Below, piece after piece: positions 46,625 through 56,777 of a stretch of 64,000 nt of DNA; positions within the stretch are counted from its first letter, which is position 1, and every line of letters begins with the position of its first letter. The position numbers and the translations under genes were made by a program. The stretch spans positions 36,218,231-36,282,230 of the forward strand of contig CM046457.1 in the NCBI GenBank assembly GCA_025506515.1, in the 5' to 3' direction. This DNA is from Flaveria trinervia (taxonomy: Eukaryota > Streptophyta > Magnoliopsida > Asterales > Asteraceae). Under the pieces are notes generated by a model. That model made no database searches. It was not told the DNA's origin and saw only the letters and a program-made list of their open reading frames with translations.

Positions 46625-48037
46625 TTAGCTTAGGGAAACATTGAAGGGGTGCATGAAATCATAATATTCAGATTAATGTATGCATGATAATGCATAATAC
46701 TTATCAACTAACTAATTATACCATCTAATATACTACACCACACTACAAATCTACACTACATAATTACATTAATACAATAAAAATTAAATTAAAATACCCC
46801 TCACAAGACTCCAAATTGGCCACCCCCTCCCCACCTATCCCCTTCCTTCTACTCCACTCAACATCACCACCCTTGTACACCACTAACACCTCATACAATT
46901 CTAACTTTCACCTCATTATCTTCTCTCTTCTCTCAATCACCAGCAGAAACACATACACACTCCACGGTATTCTCTTATCCTAGACACAACATTTGAAGAT
47001 CAACCGCAAAGAACCATCGACCGACCCCAAACGACCGAGAAAGATGCTATCTTGTAAGCTTTTCATACACGTTTTCATAGAGTTCGACTTCTCCAGCCCT
47101 TTTTGAAGATTTCTAGATAAATTTGTCTCTTTACACTCTCCAAATTGTGAACCATATAAGAGTAAGCTTCAACACAACCGAACTAAGCTATGTCTTGTGT
47201 TATTCCTTCGTTTATCTACCAAAAGTCTTACTTTCGTTGTTCTAACAAAATCTTGTTGCCATCATCCTGTTATTGAGGAGCTTTTAACATCAATAAAGGT
47301 ACCTCACATGTTTTATTGGTCATTCTATGTGTGTAACCCCATTTTACACCATGAAAACCCTCTTTCTGGGTGTTGTTGCACCATCTAACTTGCACATCTT
47401 GTAACCCTCGGAGACTAATTTTGTAACTTGCAAAAAATCAGTTTTCTAACCTCCTATTAATCTATTACTAAAGTTACAAAAGGTTCTGGTAATGTTTAAA
47501 CACAAGTTATAACGTGTTACTCATGTGTAATGGATGAAAATGGTGTAATCTCTAAGTTTCCATCTTGTTCATAAGTTGGTTGTTGAACCTGTGAGTTAGG
47601 CATGATATTTCAGTAGGTTTTGGATAATATTGGGTGTATGATGAGATGTTAATGGCTGAAAATAATGATGTAATAGACTTGTAAGCATTTTGGGCATATT
47701 TGGGGACCCGAAAGGTGGTGAAACAACTTAAAAATAAGAAAACATGGATTTTGATCATCTTACAAAGTACTCCATGCTCTAAAAGAGTTAATAAAGTGTT
47801 TGAGCCGGGTTTGTTCATTAAATGGTCAAAGGACAAGTTAAAAATAAAATTTTAACTAAAAACGGGTATTAATCGGGCGTCGATTTAAGGAAAATCCTAG
47901 AAAAATAATGGTATAAAGATCAAAACGCATAGAAACCATATTATTTAAAAGCTTTATGACTCAAAAATATGGAAATCAATACTTAACCATTAAAAACCTT
48001 GGTTTTCATCGTAACTGGTAACGTAAAACATATGAAC
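46625..48037. other. AT-rich DNA with no recognised gene
   Basis: There are pyrimidine-rich stretches (46800-46960) and only short chance reading frames. I could not match it to any element in the window. It may be older target DNA or the remains of another LTR. Confidence 0.4.
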
Positions 48038-48565
48038 ATTAAACCTAGGGGTGTAAACAAGCCAAGCAGGCTAGCAAAAAGCTCGATTTGAGCTCGAGCC
48101 CGATCTTTAGCTCACATAATGGCTCGTTTACTAAATGAGCTGGAGCCCAAGCTTTAGATATCGAGCTCTAGCCGGCTCGCAAGCCTAAACGAGCTTTTTG
48201 TTTTATATAATTTTTTATTTACATATAAAATCTACATGTACATATATCATATTTATTATATATATTACTATGATAAAATTAATTAAATAATATATATTAT
48301 GTTTAATATAGAAAGTTTCACTATGAAAAAATAAAAAAGTAATTATAAAAATATAAAAATTTAATAATTTATCAATAAACGAACAGAGCTCGAGCCGAGC
48401 CCGAGCCGAGCCCGAGCTGAGCTCGAGCCGAGCCCGAGCCGAGCTCGAGCTGAGCTCGAGCCTGATAATTTATTGACGAGCCAAGCTCGAGCTTTAGAAA
48501 AAAATTCAAAAGAGCCGAGCTTGAGCTCGGGCTCGGCTCAGCTCGTTTACATCCCTAATTAAACC
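48038..48565. mobile_element. hAT-type MITE with 8-bp target-site duplication
   Basis: ATTAAACC at 48038-48045 is repeated exactly at 48558-48565. Between them is a 512-bp element (48046-48557) with terminal inverted repeats TAGGGGTGTAAACAAGCC / GGCTCAGCTCGTTTACATCCCTA. An 8-bp duplication and such ends fit the hAT superfamily. The interior is AT-rich and has a block of GAGCTCGAGCCGAGCCC repeats (48388-48465) that can fold with the ends. No transposase is present, so it is non-autonomous. Confidence 0.9.
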
Positions 48566-48849
48566 CGAACCTAATTTCTGAAACTTTGGATTAAACTTTC
48601 TTAAAATACGTTACTTAACTTCAATAAGCTGATATTTGACTATAACAGTCAATTAACGCAAGAAAAAAAATTGGGTAGAAATTGTAAATTTTGGAAACTT
48701 AGAGAACTAAACTATAAATTTTGCCAAACCTCATTAAACTGACCCCTTGGACTAGTAATCATTTGGTGGACGAAAACTAACTCTTATAAATAATATGACA
48801 TTGTAAATCATGTATGCTTCCCTAAGAAAATCTAACTTACTATAAAAGG
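48566..48849. other. AT-rich DNA with no recognised gene
   Basis: Continuation of the DNA in which the MITE sits. No repeats or reading frames of note. Confidence 0.4.
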
Positions 48850-49048
48850 TGTAGATACATGATGTTCCTAGTTTATATGCGAAAATGTAAAAGTCTTTCA
48901 TGTCTTACATATGTGTAATGTGATGAAGTAATGAAATATTATATATGATTGATTTTTATTAATATTTGATTCATATTTATGAACTTCTTATATAGGTTTG
49001 ACGTTGTTATACATAGTTCTTAGTCAATAATGATTAAGTAATGCGTTT
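48850..49048 (+). repeat. truncated W-family LTR start, + orientation
   Basis: About 199 bp starting TGTAGATACAT, matching the reverse complement of 49555-49754 (shared 'aaaagtctttcatgtcttacat' and 'catagttcttagtcaataat'). It therefore lies head-to-tail against the W LTR and makes an inverted repeat of about 190 bp around a 500-bp centre. Confidence 0.7.
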
Positions 49049-49754
49049 TGTTAGAGGACCATGTACCGGACGGAGTACTAACTCATTCACGTTTATATTG
49101 AATCAAATAGTGCGGAATCCTATTCGATTGGAGATCCAATTAGTGAGAACGTTAACCCGACTGATATCAGATTAATCTAAACGTTAAGAACGAATAGGAA
49201 TCGATCAAGAACGATCTATGAACTTGGACTGGCTTTCTTGGGTGTTCTTGAAAGTGTTACGTTTTTTCCACGAATTAAGTGGTATTTATAGGTTAGGGTT
49301 ACTCATTCGTACGACTGAACCATTAGCATTATTCAGTCGTGCGACTGAGTCATGTGGTTGATCCATTCTCACGACTGAGTGTTTAGTCGTGCGACTGAGT
49401 CAATCTCAAGTTACATTTGTGCGACTGATCCAGTCTCCTAGTTCAGTCGTGTGACTGGTTCAGTACCATGAAGTTGTTCATGCGTATGGTCCATTAGCAT
49501 GGGCCATTCGCATGAGAACTTCACACGATTAAGTTTAAGCACGTTCCTCAATCATTATTGACTAAGAACTATGTAAACAATCACAAACCTATATAGTTAG
49601 TTCAATAAGCGTTAACACAAAACAATCAATGAGATATTAAACAGTATAAGCATAAACCACACATTATATTTCATTCAAACCATCCAGTTACATATATGTA
49701 AGACATGAAAGACTTTTAAATTAAGCTCATAAAGTAGGTACATATGTATCTACA
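49049..49754 (-). repeat. W-family LTR (3' LTR of the V/W element)
   Basis: 706 bp. On the minus strand it starts TGTAGATACATATG after a PPT and ends CCTCTAACA. TATAAATA lies at 49283-49290 on the minus strand, and upstream of it (about 49300-49470) are repeated CAGTCGTGCGACTGAG palindromes. Confidence 0.75.
49283..49290 (-). promoter_or_regulatory. TATA box in the W LTR
   Basis: TATAAATA in CTAACCTATAAATACC, downstream of the CAGTCG palindrome cluster. Confidence 0.6.
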
Positions 49755-49767
49755 AACTCCCCCTTGG
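49755..49767 (-). other. PPT of the V/W element
   Basis: The minus strand reads CCAAGGGGGAGTT directly before the LTR start. Confidence 0.75.
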
Positions 49768-49824
49768 ACCTAGTTTAATCTATTGTCTAACATTCTTCAT
49801 CAGCTCTTCATATTCTTGTACTTC

Positions 49825-52800
49825 TCATCCCTTGTAACTCCTGCATGTATTTCGAATGCAAAGCAGAGTCTTTATCACATTTTGGAACTGGAGGGCTTGT
49901 ATAATGTCTTGCGCGTCATAGAATAGTGGCCACTTGTATAAAATGTAGACATCGTTAGAAGACAAGTTAGTTAGCCACATCAAGTGAAATACCGTCATAG
50001 TTTCCATAATTCCATTTCTATTCAAAACTATGACCGTCTCACTCGTTCGCCAGTCATAGTACAACCACTTAAAGTGTGGAGTGAAGTCCCGATGCATTTC
50101 CCTTAAATGGATTGTGGACATTATGTGTGGAGGACTCCACTTCAGCATAATCTTTGTCTTCCCAGTAATGGTATCAACTTTAGATCTTCTGATATACCTC
50201 GTTGGTTGTTGAGGTTTAATGTTGACCCACCTGGTGTGGTACTCTCTCTTCAAAGCATCTTCAAACCAGCCTGACATCTTTCGAGGGACAGCATATAACA
50301 ACTTCAACTTGGCCAGCTAACCGGGTAGAGTCTTCAGATCGTGTGGGAATCTCAAGTACTCTATGCCCTTTTCTCTCTTCACGGCATACACATTCAGATC
50401 CTCAAAATAAGCCAATGCGATGATCTTTCCTGACACCTTTAAGTGTTTCTTGACTTTGTACATCTTGGTGTAGACATTTTGCTTTTGTGCAGTGCACATG
50501 GCTCGGATCTTAGCAAAACATACCGCCCATTCAGCTTTTTTGATGTTGACATCTGCATTTGAGGCTTGGGCTTGATCTTTCTTCTTCTCCGACTCTTGCT
50601 CCATCTTATCAAATGTTTCAAAAGTATCACTAACAAGGGTGTCACCTAGATTGGGGACTACATTTCCCTTATTGTCAGCATACTCTGGATAATGTTGTAC
50701 GGTGACGTCTTCAATCTCAATCTCATCCACATCGTTAAGCTCATCATCACTATCCATGTCCATAGTAGGAGCATCCTTCACAATCTCATCTGGATTCAGT
50801 CGGAACATCTCAGCTAGTTGCTTATTAGTAAGGTCGTGAATTATTTTTCCTTCCTCAGGAGTGTAACTCACAGACCTCCTGACAATCCCTTGCAGATCAA
50901 GTATCATTGTGAGTTGAGACTTGATCTGCTGAAGGGGAGCAACGTCGTACTCATCTTGCTGAAATGAATGATCTGCTTGATTTAAAACACTGAACACATC
51001 ATGCATCAGTAAATAATCAAGACATTAAACATTAACTATATACATAAACATTCAAGCACATAAGTTTAATACAATATTCAAATTACACATGATTTAAATT
51101 ACACAAAACTCTATGCTTTACTTTTGCCGTGGGGGCTAATGTCGAGGCACCTGGATCTTGAGTCTTTTTCGTCCGCCTTTCATTAGCTTCCTGTGCACCT
51201 GAAGCAGATGACTCTCCTCCTCCTTCAGTATCTCCTCCATCCTCATCATCACCTTTATCATCACCATCATCATCATCTTCATCACTATCATCATCATCAC
51301 TATCATCACCATCATCATTTTCACCATCATCACCGTCTCCCTATCTGATCTTCACAGGCTCATCCTTTGTGCCCTTAAGTTTGAGCAGGATGGTCCTCTT
51401 AGCATCCTCTAACTCCTCAATCTTCTTGATAGATAACACATTTTGCACCTTGAGTTAGGAAATCTCTTGACTCTGAGCAGCCATTTGCCTGCTCCTCAAT
51501 TTGCTATTCCTGGTAAGATATCTGTTGTGATTGAGCAGCAGTAAACTCCAGTAACTATCGCATTAGAGCAGTCTTCTCATCATCGGCTGCTAACACCTTT
51601 AGCACCATACAGTTTAGTGTTGAAAGCTGTTCCTCTACCCCACTGGGAGGTAGAGATGATCCTGATGGAAAGGATTGGTAAAATGATGGTCCTGCCTGGT
51701 GGCTAGAGGTAGTGGTGGTGGCAGTGGTGTATATGGAAGGTGGTATGTGTGTGCATGGTAATGGGTAAGCTGAAGTTGTGAAGGATGTGATGTAGGGAAG
51801 TGGTGGAGTGGTTGAGGTAGTGGTGGTGTGTGTGGTGGCAGAAGTGGTGACAGGTGGAATGATGGTAGTGGTGATGGGGGGAGAGGTGGTAGATGTAGTG
51901 GGTTGTGTGGTAGAGGTGGTGGTTGTGGTGGTGGTTGTGATAAAGGTTATCCTTATCTTCTTCATCTTCATCCCATAGGGCTGAGCCATCCTTCCCCCTA
52001 GGATGTTGTTGGGCTCACCTAGTAAGTGGTTGGGGTCAGCTGCTGTCTTCATAGACTCGCTAGGGCGTCCTCCAACCTCCCGAATGCTTCGGTCGGTGGC
52101 AACCACCCTGCTGCCCACTGTCCTGGTTAGGGGCTCCTCATTACTCTCTTCCTCCTCATCGGGAGGATAGAAATCCTGGTGGAAACTGGCAGTGGTGGCA
52201 TGTGTATAAGTGGGTGGTGGAGGTGTAGTATGTGCAGTGCTGGCCCTAGAAACAGCGAGGCCAGAATCTCCACCAGTGTCTCCGTCATCATCATCGGAGT
52301 CATCAGATGAAAGAGCAATCTGCTCAACATCTGAATCACTCTCCTCGTGGCGCCACTTACGCCTTGCAGGCGTCACGTACTCCTCCTGGGCCAGATGCCC
52401 GAGCAGTCTCTTTACAGGGGGTTTGACCTGCTTTCCCAAGTAGACCTTCATGCGGCCCAGTGTCGTGTCATCCAAATCACCTCAACGGATACCGCATCAT
52501 GGCTCTCCTTAGGCAGAGAGGGCAACTTCTCGTCAATAATCATCTAAAAAAACCTCGGGTACATGTAAAATCCCCTTTGCCCTTTGTGTCAAGAATCTCG
52601 ATTAGGTATGAGAATATCATGCTGGAGAAGTTGAAGGGGTGGTTCAGCACTAGTGCCACGTAGGCATTCTGAATCTGGTCTGATAGGTCATTAAAGCCAC
52701 CCGTCCTCGAAGCTATGCACTTCAGTATCACGTTTGTGAAGTACTTGTATTGGGCACACAGGTTGCTTTTGTTTAGCTCACCTGCATTTATGTCCTTAGA

Positions 52801-53155
52801 GTACTTCATCCTGAGGAAGCATCCCCTCACTGTCAGAGTGTATGGTCTGGTTGGGTGATCAGCATCCTCACCCAAATCTAGCACTTGTCTAATATCAGTA
52901 GCTGTCATCTCAATATCTTGCTCAAATGTGGTACTCCTCATGCAGTAGGGCTCACGAGATCTATCAATTGTTGCACCCTCCCAGAAGGCTTGTTGTATAG
53001 ACATGTAGGGAGTGCATGGTGTAGAGATGGCTCGGTCTATCTGTGATCTCTTTAGGAAGGCTATGATGCCCGCAAACTCGGCAGCGTTCCGAGTGGTAGC
53101 ATCCAGCTGTGCACAGATATTTTGCTTTGTGTTGATGGTCCACCGTGCAGCCATC
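49825..53155 (-). pseudogene. W additional ORF, distant relative of the A/B/C aORF, broken
   Basis: About 3.3 kb on the minus strand between pol of V and the PPT. It starts MAARWTINTKQN at 53153-53155. The N-terminal ~205 residues share a pattern with the A/B/C aORF: TPYMSIQQAFW against NPTIYAASLNQFW, IEMTATDIRQVL against VVITPDTLRQTL, FNFSSMIFSYLIEI against LNFSEILFLELKDM, and RGFFRMII against YPRFIMAII. Then come an acidic run (DSDDDDGDTGGDS), a long threonine-rich tract (51680-51960), an Asp/Glu low-complexity run (51230-51340), and a C-terminal part with KMYKVKKHLKVSGKIIALAY and WLYYDWRTSETVIVLNRNG. Defects: frameshifts near 52500 and 51350-51000 and a TAG at 50317. No membrane segment. 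The function is unknown. Confidence 0.7.
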
Positions 53156-53170
53156 AATCTGTAACACAAG
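53156..53170 (-). promoter_or_regulatory. splice-acceptor-like sequence just before the W aORF start
   Basis: The minus strand reads CTTCTTGTGTTACAG then ATTGATGG, a good plant 3' splice site 4 bases before the ATG. It could allow a spliced subgenomic RNA. Sequence only; no donor is identified. Confidence 0.35.
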
Positions 53171-53219
53171 AAGCATACAAGTTAGATCATCACACAAAAG
53201 AAACCATTTCAAATTAACC

Positions 53220-53480
53220 TATTTGAGATCAGTCTGGTTCAATCGTGCGATTGAACCATACGACTGGGTTCAGTCGTTTGACCTAACATGCGACTGAATA
53301 CAATCGGGTGACTTATCTTGCGACTGAGTTCAATGGGGCGACTAAGCCTGCAACTGGTTCAGTCGGCCAACTGAGCTCATACGCATTGTCCATTCGGTCG
53401 ACTAAGTCATTTGTCCAGCTTGGTTGTGCGATTGTAGTTCATCCGGGTGTCCAGTCGCATGACCTACTGTCTGTTCGATT
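53220..53480. repeat. CAGTCG/CGACTG palindrome cluster upstream of the W aORF
   Basis: About 260 bp with many variants of CAGTCG...CGACTG, the same core as in the W LTR U3 (49300-49470) and in 54880-55110. No gene is seen. Confidence 0.7.
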
Positions 53481-53750
53481 CATATTCAAATTCTAAGAAG
53501 ATCCTAAAATTAGAGATTGTGGTTTGGCTCATTAGACTCGCAATAATACTACTAGCACCTAATAACCTTGATTTCAACATTTTACTTAGTTTTATTAGTT
53601 AATTTGTCCAACTAAGTTTTGGTTCTTGGTTAGGGCCGAATTCAATTATTTAGGGCACGAAACAACTGAAATTTATGTAGGTTGCACCACATTGTACCTG
53701 TATAAAGCAATCGTCAAAATCTCGAAATTAGACGTCAAGTATGAATGGTT
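53481..53750. other. unassigned AT-rich stretch
   Basis: 270 bp between the CAGTCG cluster and the solo LTR. No gene or repeat is recognised. Confidence 0.4.
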
Positions 53751-54731
53751 TGTTAGAAGATAAAATCAAAGTTTAACCTCTTAAACTTTCTAAAAAACAC
53801 AGCGGATATATATATTTTGAAACATGATTATAAAACTAAAAATCATGTTCTTTTGGTGACAAATATATGTATAAAACAACCCGTATTACAAGGGATCATA
53901 TTATGTGAATAAGCAAGCTATGTAAATATAAAACGAGCATTATGAACAGCCATATAGAGGCTGCCATAAACTACCTTTCAGCAGCTCAAAAGGGTCGAAA
54001 TCTGTGAAGATGATGATATTTTTGAACAGCAATCCTTCAAGGTGGAGGACCTGAAATCATGATACCCACAAGCCTTACAAACACTTACTTGCTAGGTAGT
54101 GTTACACCAAGCCTTGTCCCTCTTCTTGAACCCAAAATTTCAGCCAACAAGTAGCTTCAAGTTCAGCCAATAATCACTTGGAAATCAACCAAAGATTTCG
54201 GAAATCCTTAGAGAAGAAGGAGAGAAAGACTATTTCTTATGTGAGAGAGAAAGAGAGTGTTCTAGTTGTAATCATGAAAGAGTGTATGGCAAATTAAGTC
54301 TTGCATGAAACAAGACCAAAATGAAGTTCCGAAGGCCCTTGGGCGGCCGAGTTTGGGTGTTCAAAAAAAATTTTCCCACCCTTTTCATCCTTTAGTTTTA
54401 TAACACTCTTTCAATTAACTAACTTATAAAATTAAAACTTAGTTTAATTTTATAACATAACACTCTTTATATTTCATTATTTAACAAACTTAAATAATGA
54501 AACATAAAATTACCTCATGAACATATTATCCACATAATGACGTTTTATCACAAAAGCAATATTTAGAAAACCAATTTTCTAAATTGGTGTCAAACATTTA
54601 TTGTATGATCTCATCAATAAATAAGTGTTTGTTAGTGTTTGTATAGCCTGTTATTGGGTATGACCTGACTTGGATCATAACGTACTAACAACATCAATAT
54701 TGTATGTGTCTTGGGCATATAAGATCCTACA
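53751..54731 (-). mobile_element. solo Y-family LTR, - orientation
   Basis: 981 bp. The minus strand starts TGTAGGATCTTATATGCCC and ends TTCTAACA. It shares with the Y LTRs the blocks 'cccaagacacatacaat', 'gtcataccc(a)ataac' and the 'ccgctg...ggttaaac' end. Neither a PPT nor a primer site flanks it, so it is a solo LTR. The flanks TGGTT and AAGTA do not match as a duplication. Confidence 0.75.
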
Positions 54732-55440
54732 AAGTAAGGTTAGAAGAAATTTTGGCAAAGTAACGGCTCAATGTCCGATTTTAGGGCGATTAAGGGGTGG
54801 CGAGTATGTGCGATCGACTATGGCCCTATTTATACTGACTCTGGTTTCAATGGGGAGACTGGATCCATTTGATTCTTTCATTCCGGCGATTGGAACCCAG
54901 TTGGGCCATTGGTTCAGTCGATCACTTTCAGTCAGCCGACTGGGTTCAGTCGGGCAAATGGCTCACTCGGACAAGTCCATTCGGACGACTGGCTCAATCT
55001 TGTAAGCCGTTCGTGTGAATGGTTAATACTCATGCTCCATTCGAAAGTCTAGTGCATATGTATGCTCCAATCAGACGACTGGTCCATACTCATAGTCTAG
55101 TCTTGCGAATTGATCATACTCATTGTTTTGACTTTATGACCATTTGACATTTAACCCCCTTTAACTATTGATTGAACATTACGAGCATTTGATCATCTCA
55201 GACATGATCATATTAACTTTGAAAACTTTTAATCACATCAGTCGTAATCCTTTTTAAGCAAAAACCATTTTGTCACCTCAGATGTGACCCATTTAATACC
55301 TGAGACGTGATCCTTTTGAGTGATTAAATCCTATATTGAATTCCACAACTTAGTCCGACATATAAACTTAAATTGACAAACTTAAACAAAAGAAACTACT
55401 AGAAATAAGGACAGAATTTAAAACATATTTTTGTGATTTT
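54732..55440 (-). promoter_or_regulatory. CAGTCG-repeat region with a TATA box between V pol and the W aORF
   Basis: On the minus strand, scattered CAGTCG/CGACTG and 'ccattcg' motifs (54880-55110) lie upstream of TATAAATA (54827-54834, context GTCAGTATAAATAGGGCC). The arrangement mirrors the spacer and internal promoter of A/B/C. It could also be part of another W-type LTR. No gene is seen. Confidence 0.5.
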
Positions 55441-55896
55441 GTGTGAGGTGGAAATCCCAAGATTGAAATCTAACAGATTTATATCTTGAACAGGCAGCTT
55501 CAAGTTGTTTTGACCACAAGAGGAACGATTCATTATGGAATCATATAGGTAATCAAATCATTCAGGACGTATTACCAAAATCATTTGATTATAGATTCTT
55601 GTTTTCGTCGAGAGCCATTTGCAAATTAAGGAAATCATACAATAAGACACACACATTGATTTGGACTTTCAAGAATTGCAGCCATGATGATTGTCAGTAT
55701 ACTTGTCCTGTTAAATCCATACACAGAATTTGGACACAGATTGGTGATTGTTTAAGGTTTAAGTATTTCAACAAGAATTTATGGATCCCACGCTTATATG
55801 GTAATCAACATTCCCGAGGAGATTTTTAAGCAGTCTATGGGTATTTTTGACAAGAAGACACTATTCTGAGAGCTTTCAAAGAGAAGCCAAGTCTCA
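55441..55896. other. no recognised gene
   Basis: About 450 bp with one short open frame (55599-55829) of unknown nature, containing two CysX(n)Cys pairs but no known domain. It lies in the 3' region of the V/W element. Confidence 0.3.
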
Positions 55897-56075
55897 GGTC
55901 AGTGCCACTGCACAACAGAGAGGCAGCAAACAACAATGAATTCTAGAATATATAGGTTATGCTTATCCTTAGGTCAGTGCCACGGCACAGCAGAGAGGCG
56001 GCAAACAACAATAAATTCTAGAATATATAGGTTATGCTTATCCTCAGGTCAGTGCCACCGCACCGCAGAGAGGCA
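55897..56075. repeat. tandem repeat, about 2.4 units of 74-75 bp
   Basis: Units start at 55897, 55972 and 56046 with AGGTCAGTGCCAC, continue through CAGAGAGGC and 'gaattctagaatatatagg'. The third unit is partial. Confidence 0.85.
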
Positions 56076-56777
56076 CATAACCTATCTTCTTGTTTGAGCA
56101 ATTTATTTTGTTGCACATATCATATCAAGAACATAGGTTATCAGTTTGATTGCTTTTTGCATTTTTCATCAGGTGCTTTGCTCACATTTTGGTCATCCGC
56201 ACACATTTGTGGCGTTTATTTTGCTCATCACCCCTTATTGGAACTCTGCTAATATGTTAACCAGGGATAAGATGATAACCCACAACTTGTTGAACAACTT
56301 AGTTTGATCTTGAGATCACCAACAAGGTCTACTTATCTATTGTGTTGAATATACCCACACATCATCTTATGGTCTAGCAATCTCTAGGTCTACTTTCTCC
56401 GTGTTACCTTAGTAGCAGTTAGTTTTACTACCATTTTTCCTTTTGTTTTTACTTAGACTTCTTAGACTTAAACTCTAATTCAATTTAAATCTTTTCAAGT
56501 CCCAAATGCTTTGTTCCTATGTACTATCATTTTCCATTGTTGTTGAATCGATATCTCAGATACGATCTCATTTCTATCAGCTTGCCTATCCTCCTCCCTC
56601 GTTTTTTAATACTAACTTAACCTATTCTCCCCCTAAAATTCTAAAACCATAAACGATTTGCAGTTTTTAGGAATTTAATAGGCGAGGAATTGAAATTAAT
56701 AACATAAATGAAATAGAATAAACGAGAATAAGATAAAATAAAACAAAATAAAATGGACTTGACGCATCAGACTAGAC
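56076..56777. other. V 3' region with an internal purine tract
   Basis: No gene. The minus strand has AGGGGGAGAA at 56625-56634, a PPT-like tract just after pol but not followed by an LTR start. Confidence 0.45.

Noticed and set aside
46800..47400. Host gene 5' end (pyrimidine-rich leader-like DNA)
   Set aside because: No downstream open frame of meaningful length or recognisable protein on either strand.
50990..51121. Candidate intron in the W aORF (GTAAAG...TTCAG, AT-rich)
   Set aside because: The splice signals look plausible, but joining the flanks does not keep the reading frame, so frameshift decay is equally likely.
51136..51333. Methionine-rich open frame
   Set aside because: It is an out-of-frame reading of a GAT-rich tract that encodes an Asp/Glu run in the aORF frame.
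53746..54736. Complete element with two LTRs around the Y-type LTR
   Set aside because: No PPT or primer site on either side and no matching duplication; it is best read as a solo LTR.
55599..55829. Small Cys-containing protein of 76 codons
   Set aside because: No known domain, and it sits in the decayed 3' region of an element; chance cannot be excluded.
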